From NCBI GenBank assembly GCA_031265535.1, contig JAISCO010000109.1:1-5315 (forward strand): 5,315 bases of DNA, read 5' to 3'. Source of the DNA: Spirochaetaceae bacterium. GTDB taxonomy: Bacteria; Spirochaetota; Spirochaetia; Treponematales; Breznakiellaceae. Of the stretch, positions 1 through 4,590 are shown piece after piece. The notes beneath the pieces are model-generated. The model saw only the letters and a program-made list of their open reading frames with translations. It did no database searches and was not told the DNA's origin. Within the stretch, counting starts at the first letter, position 1; the number at the start of each line of letters is the position of its first letter. Position numbers and translations under genes: made by a program.

Positions 1-1361
1 ACATCCGCCAACGGCATATCGTAAATCAATTCGACACGTTTTTCATCAAGATATGTCATGTTTGTCTGTACGCCGCGTTTTTCCATGCAAAGCGTCATGA
101 TATTTCCAAGAAAACTCGCGGGCGTAATTATAGAGGCGCGTATATACGGTTCCTCAGCGCTTTCTATGCGGCTTTCGTCCGGATAATCGGACGGATTGTC
201 TATCATCACTTCTCCGGTATTTTGTAAATGCAGGCGGTATTTTACGGACGGCGCGGTAAATATAATGGATTGATTGAACTCCCGTTCAAGGCGTTCCTGT
301 ATCACTTCAAGATGCAGCAAACCAAGAAATCCGCAGCGAAAACCAAAGCCAAGCGCCGCCGAAGAATCTTTTTCGTATACAAGCGACGCGTCATTCAACT
401 TTAATTTTTCGATGCTCGTTTTTAATTCTTCATAATCATTCGAATCGACAGGGTATATTGACGAAAATACTACCGGTTTAACTTCGCGGAAACCGGGCAG
501 CGCCTCGCCGCAGGGATTCGCCGCGTCCGTTACCGTATCGCCGACATGAACATCGCTTACTGTTTTTATTCCGGCGATTATATAACCCACGCTGCCCGCC
601 CGCAACTCGTCCGTTTCTACAAGCGCTATTTTAAACAGTCCGGCGCTTTCAACTTCATACTCCGCGCCGTTAGACATAAAGCGTATTTTCATACCTTTTT
701 TCGCCGCGCCGTCAAACAGGCGCAGATGCACAATAACTCCGCGGTACACGTCATAGTGGCAGTCGAATATCAATGCCCGCAGAGGCTTCTCAACGCTGCC
801 TTTGGGCGGCGGTATCCGTTTGACTATCGCTTCAAAAAGTTCGTCTATGCCTGTTCCCTGACGCGCCGATACAAGCAGCGCCGTCTCTGAATCAAGCCCC
901 AAATCCTTGTCTATCTGTGCTTTTACCGCGGGTATGTCGGCGGCAATCATGTCTATTTTGTTTATTACAGGAACTATTTCAAGGTTATGCTCCATTGCCA
1001 AATACATATTTGACAAAGTTTGAGCCTGAACGCCCTGCGTAGCGTCAATCAAAAGCAGCGCCCCTTCGCAGGAATTTATGGCCCGCGACACTTCGTATGT
1101 AAAATCAACGTGGCCGGGTGTATCTACAAAGTTAAGTTCGTAAGACACGCCGTCCGCCGCGGTATACGGTATTGTTACCGCCTGACTTTTTATCGTTATT
1201 CCCCGCTCGCGCTCAATGTCCATCGTGTCAAGTATCTGATCCTGAAAATTGCGGTCTTCAATAAGATGAACTTTTTGGATAAGGCGGTCGGCAAGTGTCG
1301 ATTTACCATGATCAATATGCGCAATGATACAAAAGTTGCGTATATGCGTGATCGAATTCAT
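1..1361 (-). CDS. lepA: Elongation factor 4 (LepA), 5' part, truncated by window edge
   Basis: This is the N-terminal ~453 codons of the ribosome-associated GTPase EF4, which acts on stalled or mispositioned elongating ribosomes. Seen directly: the G1 loop AHIDHGKST at residues 14-22, RERGITI at 51-57 (G2), DTPGH at 80-84 (G3, with the GTPase histidine) and NKID at 134-137 (G4). The beta-barrel domain II follows, then the LepA-typical segment containing GFRCGFLGLLHLEV. The frame is open to the left edge, where it reads MPLAD; about 150 residues of the usual ~600, including the LepA-specific C-terminal domain, lie outside. The start at 1361 is chosen because the conserved IRNFCIIAHIDHGKST begins seven residues later. 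No Shine-Dalgarno sequence precedes it, but a promoter -10 ends 6 nt upstream, so the mRNA may be leaderless. Identity is near certain; resemblance to treponemal LepA is from memory. Confidence 0.97.
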   Translation of the reverse strand, partial: MNSITHIRNFCIIAHIDHGKSTLADRLIQKVHLIEDRNFQDQILDTMDIERERGITIKSQAVTIPYTAADGVSYELNFVDTPGHVDFTYEVSRAINSCEGALLLIDATQGVQAQTLSNMYLAMEHNLEIVPVINKIDMIAADIPAVKAQIDKDLGLDSETALLVSARQGTGIDELFEAIVKRIPPPKGSVEKPLRALIFDCHYDVYRGVIVHLRLFDGAAKKGMKIRFMSNGAEYEVESAGLFKIALVETDELRAGSVGYIIAGIKTVSDVHVGDTVTDAANPCGEALPGFREVKPVVFSSIYPVDSNDYEELKTSIEKLKLNDASLVYEKDSSAALGFGFRCGFLGLLHLEVIQERLEREFNQSIIFTAPSVKYRLHLQNTGEVMIDNPSDYPDESRIESAEEPYIRASIITPASFLGNIMTLCMEKRGVQTNMTYLDEKRVELIYDMPLAD

Positions 1362-1367
1362 ACAGCC

Positions 1368-1397
1368 AGTATACGGCAAATATCCATAATCTGCCAG
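1368..1397 (-). promoter_or_regulatory. Putative lepA promoter with near-leaderless geometry
   Basis: On the minus strand, CTGGCA (1397-1392) is followed by an 18-nt spacer and a TATACT -10 (1373-1368). Six nucleotides (GGCTGT) then separate the -10 from the lepA ATG at 1361, so transcription would begin at or next to the start codon. The -10 is strong and the -35 is only a 4/6 match to TTGACA. The same layout, with an 18-nt spacer and a 6-nt discriminator to ATG, occurs at 4166-4204, which raises confidence. Confidence 0.5.
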
Positions 1398-1423
1398 TGC
1401 TTGCCAACCCCCCCATGCAAATA

Positions 1424-1482
1424 AAAGGTAAGAAGTAATAGGTAAGAAGTAATAGGTAGCAATTAACAATTAGCAATGAGGA
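1424..1482 (+). repeat. Low-complexity dispersed repeat with 14-bp tandem duplication
   Basis: The unit ggtaagaagtaata occurs twice exactly (1427-1440 and 1441-1454) and begins a third time (ggtag). It runs into an AT-rich tail with caattagcaatgagga at 1467-1482. That 16-mer recurs exactly at 4529-4544, and related text occurs in reverse complement at 4033-4136 and 3841-3895. It lies in the lepA upstream region, beyond the predicted promoter. No coding role is visible. Confidence 0.75.
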
Positions 1483-1490
1483 GTGCGCAT

Positions 1491-1608
1491 CAGGCTGTGT
1501 CAAAACCCAAAAAATCGAAATAATACCGCTATATATAGCGTTATTAAACCGTATAATAAAGAAAATAACGCTATATATGGAAGCGACAATGACTTTTGAC
1601 ACAGGCTG
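1491..1608. mobile_element. 118-bp MITE-like element with terminal inverted repeats
   Basis: The left end caggctgtgtcaaaa (1491-1505) and the right end (1594-1608) are inverted copies with 14 of 15 bases matching. GCAT flanks both sides (1487-1490 and 1609-1612), which fits a 4-bp target duplication. Inside, a perfect 15-bp inverted repeat (1531-1545 with 1564-1578) encloses an 18-nt loop, and its left arm overlaps the 14-bp palindrome cgctatatatagcg (1527-1540). The element is too short for a transposase and would be moved in trans. GTGTCAAAA-type ends occur in several IS families; I cannot assign one. Confidence 0.65.
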
Positions 1609-1745
1609 GCATGTAAACCCGCTGGTGGGCTACCAGTCGCGTATGCCAATCGCCCTTTTCAGACCTGAAGGCACGGAGCAAAGCCCGCTTTCGGGACGCT
1701 AGCGCGGAGCGCATGTAAACCCGCTGGCGGGCGCTGGCGGGTGGC
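1609..1745 (+). repeat. GC-rich dispersed repeat, copy 1
   Basis: This non-coding repeat carries the head motif gcatgtaaacccgctgg at both ends (1609-1625 and 1711-1727). Between them are the blocks cgcgtatgcc, acctgaaggcacggag and gcgcggagcgcat. The stretch 1634-1731 (98 nt) aligns over its whole length with the reverse complement of 3737-3833 (97 nt), so copies face each other across the efflux operon. The CCCGC-GCGGG core can form a small hairpin, as in REP-type elements. It ends just before the MATE promoter. Confidence 0.7.
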
Positions 1746-1753
1746 GAGGCATA

Positions 1754-1780
1754 TTGACGCGCTGGTAAAATGTTTATAAC
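1754..1780 (+). promoter_or_regulatory. Putative promoter of the MATE-marR operon
   Basis: TTGACG (1754-1759) is a 5/6 match to the -35 consensus. It is followed, after a short 15-nt spacer, by TATAAC (1775-1780). An alternative -10, TATAGT (1783-1788), overlaps the palindromic operator but would need a 23-nt spacer. Either way the start of transcription falls on or beside the palindrome at 1784-1803, so a bound repressor would block initiation. Confidence 0.4.
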
Positions 1781-1783
1781 TTT

Positions 1784-1803
1784 ATAGTTCAGTGCTTAAC
1801 TAT
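1784..1803. promoter_or_regulatory. Candidate MarR-type operator palindrome
   Basis: The 20-mer atagttcagtgcttaactat matches its own reverse complement at 16 of 20 positions, with perfect 6-bp outer arms ATAGTT/AACTAT. MarR-family dimers typically bind imperfect palindromes of about this size. This one lies between the promoter and the Shine-Dalgarno sequence of an operon that encodes a MarR protein, so it is the natural autoregulatory site. Binding itself is inferred. Confidence 0.6.
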
Positions 1804-1804
1804 T

Positions 1805-1810
1805 AAAGGA
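1805..1810 (+). promoter_or_regulatory. Ribosome binding site of the MATE gene
   Basis: AAAGGA lies 11 nt before the GTG at 1822. This supports the GTG start over the in-frame ATG at 1846, which has no purine-rich sequence in front of it. Confidence 0.55.
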
Positions 1811-1821
1811 TCAAATTACTG

Positions 1822-3243
1822 GTGAATAACAAACACATCGCGCTTATGGAAAGCGCGCCGGTTCATACAAGCATTATCAAACTGGCATTGCCGATGATGC
1901 TGGGAATGATAGCTCAACTGGTTTACAACATCACCGATACGTTTTTTATCGGGCAGACCGGGGACCCTAACATGGTGGCGGGGATTTCGCTTACAATGCC
2001 GCTTTTCATTCTCTCGCAGGGGCTTGGCAACATTTTCGGCGTGGGGGCTTCGAGCTATATATCCCGACTTTTGGGGGCGCGTAAGGGAGAGAGGGCGAAA
2101 CAGACCAACGCGGTTTCTTTTTACACGACAATTTGCGTGGGGCTTGTGTTTACCGCGCTGATTTTCATTTTTCGGGGGCCGATTCTGCGTATTTCCGGCG
2201 CGAGCGACGTTACTTTCGTGTACGCGGACGATTATTTTTCGATTATCGGCGCGTTTACCGTCTTTTCGCTGATAAGTATTTCACTGTCGGGGCAAATACG
2301 CGCCGAGGGGGCTACAAATGTCGCCATGTATGGGATGTTGATAGGCATCATGTTAAACGTTATCCTCGACCCGATTTTTATTTTGGTTTTTGGCTGGGGC
2401 GCAGCCGGGGCGGCATGGGCTACCATCATTGGCGGCGCGGCTTCGGCTCTCTTTCTTATGCTGTATACCGCCTCCAAAAGAAGCGCGCTGTCCATAAGTT
2501 TCCGGGACTTTAAGCCGGACGCGCGGATTTACGCGGAAATCCTGAAAATCGGTATACCTTCGGCTGTTTCGAATGTCGTCATGAGTTTTTCCGCCGTCTT
2601 TGCCAATCGTATCGCCGCAAGTTATGGGGACTTTGTTGTAGCGGGGAAAGGCGTTGCGCTGCGGGTGGAAAGTATCAGTTTTATGCTTATCATGGCGCTG
2701 GCGATGGGATATCAGCCCTTCGCGGGTTTCAACTACGGCGCCGGGAATTATCCGCGGCTAAGATCGGGCTTCAAGGTAACGCTTCTTTTCAGTACGGCGC
2801 TGGCGCTGTTTTTTACACTGGTCTTTGCTTTTTTTGGCAAAACCCTGATTGGGTTTTTCATCAGTGACGGCGCGACAGTTGACGCGGGGTGGAGGTTTAT
2901 GTACGCCTTTGCGATGGGACTGCCGGTTATGGGCCTTCAGATGACGCTGATGGTAACGTTTCAGGCATTGGGAAAGCCGGTGCTCTCTACCATAGTGTCG
3001 CTGGGAAGGCAGTGTATATTCTATCTGCCGCTGCTTTTTATTTTGAATTATGTTTGGCATTTTGAGGGGTTCATGTATTCCCAGCCTCTCGCGGATATAT
3101 TGACCGCCTTGGTTGCGGTTCTTTTGGGCTTGAAAATGTTTGCCGGTTTGAAAGAAAATAGTTTGAAAGGAAGTGGGGACGCCGGCGCGGCGGAATGGGG
3201 TGTGCGCGGCAATGAACGAAGAATTAAAAACCGGTCTGCTTAA
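1822..3243 (+). CDS. MATE family multidrug efflux transporter
   Basis: This is a 473-residue inner-membrane protein of the multidrug and toxic compound extrusion family, expected to export cationic drugs or metabolites in exchange for Na+ or H+. Hydrophobic stretches fit about twelve membrane segments in two six-helix halves. Family wording seen: IKLALPMMLGMIAQLVYNITDTFFIG (here residues 19-44) in helix 1, GASSYISRLLGARKG at 75-89, GQIRAEGAT at 157-165, LNVILDPIF at 178-186, and MGYQPFAGFNYGAGNYPR at 295-312. The length is normal (about 450-480), and the last ~25 residues are a hydrophilic tail. The GTG start at 1822 is supported by AAAGGA upstream. The 3' end overlaps the downstream MarR gene by 32 bp, implying one mRNA and probably coupled translation. 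It resembles MepA-type pumps, but the substrate cannot be read from the sequence, so no symbol is given. Confidence 0.93.
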   Translation: MNNKHIALMESAPVHTSIIKLALPMMLGMIAQLVYNITDTFFIGQTGDPNMVAGISLTMPLFILSQGLGNIFGVGASSYISRLLGARKGERAKQTNAVSFYTTICVGLVFTALIFIFRGPILRISGASDVTFVYADDYFSIIGAFTVFSLISISLSGQIRAEGATNVAMYGMLIGIMLNVILDPIFILVFGWGAAGAAWATIIGGAASALFLMLYTASKRSALSISFRDFKPDARIYAEILKIGIPSAVSNVVMSFSAVFANRIAASYGDFVVAGKGVALRVESISFMLIMALAMGYQPFAGFNYGAGNYPRLRSGFKVTLLFSTALALFFTLVFAFFGKTLIGFFISDGATVDAGWRFMYAFAMGLPVMGLQMTLMVTFQALGKPVLSTIVSLGRQCIFYLPLLFILNYVWHFEGFMYSQPLADILTALVAVLLGLKMFAGLKENSLKGSGDAGAAEWGVRGNERRIKNRSA

Positions 3244-3736
3244 AGCGTTATACCGGTTCAAAAAAACAGGGCAGTCGATTTCAAATTATCTTGTGAATGA
3301 GATGCGCAGTGATTTGAATATCGCCGAAATTTCCGCTCTTAGGTGCGTCAAAGAGCATGCGCACGTCGAAAAAGGCTGCCGCGGCAAAGTATGCGAATAC
3401 GGGAAAAGCGCGACCGCGCACAATGCCGTGCAATCCTCGCTTTCCGTTTCAAAAGCCGCGGTGAGTCAGACACTCGGGGGGCTTGAAAAGAAGGGCTATG
3501 TCGAGCGGGAAATAGACCGCGGCAACCGCCGTAAAATCGTAATCACCCTCACGGATTCTGGGCAGGCCGCTCTGGAAAATTCTACAGACGCGCTGGAAAA
3601 ACTCATGGCATCCCTCATAAACCGGTTCGGAGAAGCTGAAACGAGCAAGCTTATAACTTTAGTCAATGATTTCGCCGAACTTGTGGAATCTTTTGACAGA
3701 GAGCCCGCCAGCGGGTTTACATGCGCTCCGCGCTAG
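3212..3736 (+). CDS. MarR family transcriptional regulator with Cys-containing insertion and repeat-derived C-terminus
   Basis: This 174-residue winged-helix protein probably represses its own operon. The recognition region SVSKAAVSQTLGGLEKKGYV (residues 78-97) and the wing EIDRGNRRKIVITLTDSGQA (100-119) are classic MarR. The dimerisation helices are the N-terminal segment (about 5-30) and the C-terminal segment (about 120-160). Between helix 2 and the HTH there are roughly 16 more residues than in a typical MarR, including Cys56 and Cys61 near Cys45, so redox or metal sensing is possible but unproven. The start is set at ATG 3212, the first start giving a normal MarR N-terminus, with GGAATGGGG upstream. 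GTG 3173 would add 13 residues lying wholly within the MATE frame. The last ~11 residues (EPASGFTCAPR) and the TAG stop come from the dispersed repeat, so the ancestral end was probably elsewhere. Confidence 0.9.
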   Translation: MNEELKTGLLKALYRFKKTGQSISNYLVNEMRSDLNIAEISALRCVKEHAHVEKGCRGKVCEYGKSATAHNAVQSSLSVSKAAVSQTLGGLEKKGYVEREIDRGNRRKIVITLTDSGQAALENSTDALEKLMASLINRFGEAETSKLITLVNDFAELVESFDREPASGFTCAPR

Positions 3737-3833
3737 CCCGCCAGCGGGTTTTCATGCGCTCCGCGCCGGCATACCCAAAGCAGCCTTCACTCCGTACCTT
3801 CAGGTCCGCGAATAGCACTTGCATACGCGGCTG
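3703..3833 (-). repeat. GC-rich dispersed repeat, copy 2 (inverted), with duplicated head
   Basis: Read on the minus strand this matches copy 1 (1634-1731) through the cgcgtatgc, gacctgaaggtacggag and gcgcggagcgcatg blocks. The head is tandemly duplicated in 33-bp units (3703-3735 and 3736-3768), nearly identical apart from tttac/ttttc and their last bases. Each holds CCCGC-CA-GCGGG, a short-loop hairpin. The first unit is translated as the end of the MarR gene and contributes its TAG at 3734-3736. The hairpin followed by TTTT at 3737-3752 might weakly terminate the operon, but the loop is only 2 nt. Confidence 0.72.
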
Positions 3834-3840
3834 TCTGCAT

Positions 3841-3910
3841 TGCTAACTAACATTTTTCCTTTTTACCTCTTCCTTTCACTCATCCCTCCTCCTTCCCTTT
3901 TCTTTCTGTT
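3841..3910 (-). repeat. Pyrimidine-rich low-complexity tract
   Basis: About 60 nt are almost pure C/T on the plus strand, reading as ggtaaaaaggaaaaatg-type purine text on the minus strand next to ttagcaatg. The wording is close to the repeat at 4033-4136 and to the 1424-1482 copy, so I group them as one family. No ORF with coding character crosses it. Confidence 0.5.
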
Positions 3911-3923
3911 TGCCCGCTGATTG

Positions 3924-4016
3924 CGCCATAAATGGCGACTGATTACGCGAATTACGCCCGCTCCGATCAGTTATAGCGCCGATACCCCAAAAATCAGTGT
4001 AATCTGCGTAATCAGT
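3924..4016. repeat. Imperfect inverted repeat of ACTGATTACGC type
   Basis: The left arm actgattacgcgaatta (3938-3954) pairs with the right arm at 4000-4016, with 15 of 17 positions complementary and a 45-nt spacer. Just upstream, cgccat-aa-atggcg (3924-3937) forms a perfect 6-bp stem, followed by another ctgatta word. The right arm carries the taatctgcgtaatcagt phrase. No flanking gene explains the structure. It could be a small non-autonomous element or a folded transcript segment. Confidence 0.5.
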
Positions 4017-4032
4017 GTACCCCCTTATCCAA

Positions 4033-4136
4033 ATTCCTCATTGTGCATTGCTCATTGTTAATTGTTAATTTACTTTTTACCTTTTCCTTGCTCATGCTAA
4101 CTGTTCATTGTTCCTTTTTACTCTCTTCCTCATCCC
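4033..4136 (-). repeat. Low-complexity dispersed repeat, reverse-oriented copy
   Basis: On the minus strand the text contains ggaaaaggtaaaaagtaaa, then ttaacaattaacaatgag and caatgaggaat. These are the same words as the plus-strand copy at 1424-1482. The repeat appears built from short drifting units of ggtaaaaag, acaatta and caatgag rather than fixed periods. Nothing coding was seen. Confidence 0.6.
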
Positions 4137-4165
4137 ATGGGCGTATCGAAACACGCTGACAGCCG

Positions 4166-4195
4166 TTGACAAAAATCAATTCCTTTAGATATACT
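4166..4195 (+). promoter_or_regulatory. Strong sigma-70-type promoter
   Basis: A perfect TTGACA (4166-4171), an 18-nt spacer, and TATACT (4190-4195), a 5/6 match to TATAAT. The first ATG (4202) comes 6 nt after the -10, so a transcript would start at or next to that ATG and be leaderless. This is the best promoter in the window, yet it reads into only a short broken ORF. Confidence 0.7.
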
Positions 4196-4201
4196 ATCAA
4201 A

Positions 4202-4327
4202 ATGAATGGGGATAAAAATCCAAGACTTTGCGGCATATACGACTACAGCGGAAAGCTGAATTTTGCGCTTTCGCCTGTGGAAAATTCAAATAGCCCAATC
4301 CCCCCCCCCCCCCTCGACAAACAGTAG
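4202..4327 (+). CDS. Short ORF (41 aa) disrupted at a poly-C tract; unknown protein or gene remnant
   Basis: This is not recognised. The ORF begins MNGDKNPRLCGIYDYSGKLN, reads FALSPVENSNSPI, then enters a run of prolines from the C14 tract and stops at TAG 4325-4327. The first ~33 residues have believable amino-acid composition and follow directly on a strong promoter, though there is no Shine-Dalgarno sequence. Changing the tract length shifts the frame: with 15 C the ORF would run to 115 codons and stop at the TGA now at 4546-4548, and with 13 C to about 71 codons. Neither extension looks clearly like a protein; the 15-C version is Arg-rich and ends inside a dispersed repeat. It could be a phase-variable gene, the 5' remnant of a lost gene, a leader of a non-coding RNA, or a sequencing or assembly artefact at the homopolymer. 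Confidence 0.35.
   Translation: MNGDKNPRLCGIYDYSGKLNFALSPVENSNSPIPPPPLDKQ
4300..4313. repeat. Homopolymeric C14 tract
   Basis: Fourteen consecutive C residues, by far the longest homopolymer in the window. Runs of this length slip during replication, and in treponemes poly-G/C tracts are known contingency switches. Here the tract lies inside the short ORF starting at 4202. Its exact length is also the least reliable kind of base call. Confidence 0.9.
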
Positions 4328-4376
4328 GGTCTGTCTACAGAACTGTTCCTGTTTCACACTATTATTGTTCTCTAAA

Positions 4377-4415
4377 CCGCCGAAATGCGGCCCGGCGCAA
4401 GGCAGCCGGGCGCCG
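4377..4415 (+). other. Adjacent GC-rich stem-loops in possible transcript
   Basis: CCGC (4377-4380) pairs with GCGG (4387-4390) around a 6-nt loop. GCCCGGC (4390-4396) pairs perfectly with GCCGGGC (4405-4411) around the 8-nt loop GCAAGGCA. A competing stem, CGGCG (4393-4397) with CGCCG (4411-4415), is mutually exclusive with the second. A T7 run follows at 4441-4447, too distant for a standard intrinsic terminator. This may be structure in the RNA from the promoter at 4166; I recognise no riboswitch class. Confidence 0.3.
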
Positions 4416-4528
4416 TAAGACAGCCATTATGGGGCGGGTATTTTTTTCGGGCAACACTAAAAATCAGACTATATTTTCTTTTCTCTGCGGTCTATTTAAA
4501 GGCGTTAAATCCACGCGGGAAAAAGGGG

Positions 4529-4560
4529 CAATTAGCAATGAGGAATGAACAATTAGCAGC
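4529..4560 (+). repeat. Low-complexity dispersed repeat, short copy
   Basis: Contains caattagcaatgagga (4529-4544), identical over 16 bp to 1467-1482, and then a second partial unit, aacaattagcagc. It lies between the stem-loop region and the toxin gene. Confidence 0.6.
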
Positions 4561-4590
4561 TATTATTATTTTTTTTGTTGAAGGAGAGAA

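Noticed and set aside
546..1424. Two plus-strand ORFs (546-890 and 1020-1424) opposite lepA
   Set aside because: Antisense shadows of a clearly conserved LepA frame; their proteins have no family features.
1312..1602. Minus-strand ORF of 96 codons overlapping the lepA start and crossing the MITE
   Set aside because: It shares DNA with the conserved LepA N-terminus in a different frame, starts inside the mobile element, and its protein is a low-complexity translation of AT-rich repeats.
1596..1618. Outward TTGACA in the MITE ends as a hybrid promoter for MATE or lepA
   Set aside because: TTGACA is present at both ends (1596-1601 outward to the right; 1503-1498 to the left), but no acceptable -10 lies 16-18 nt further in either direction.
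3173..3211. GTG at 3173 as the MarR start
   Set aside because: It would add 13 residues lying entirely within the MATE frame, with AAAGG only about 2 nt from the GTG. ATG 3212 gives a standard MarR N-terminus.
2133..3261. ORFs in other frames within the MATE gene (2133-2513 plus, 2232-2495 minus, 2758-3261 minus)
   Set aside because: The MATE frame is conserved throughout, so these are shadows with Arg/His-rich or otherwise unnatural composition.
3737..3752. CCCGC-CA-GCGGG-TTTT as the operon terminator
   Set aside because: The loop is only 2 nt, the T run is four, and the same hairpin is a part of every repeat copy regardless of gene ends; support is too weak for a terminator call.
3703..3768. 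Two 33-bp direct repeats as a minimal CRISPR array
   Set aside because: The units abut with no spacers, belong to a dispersed repeat, and there are no cas genes.
4202..4548. Full 115-codon gene if the C tract were 15 long
   Set aside because: The given sequence has 14 C. The extended protein is Arg-rich, lacks family features and ends within a dispersed repeat, so it is kept only as a hypothesis under the poly-C finding.
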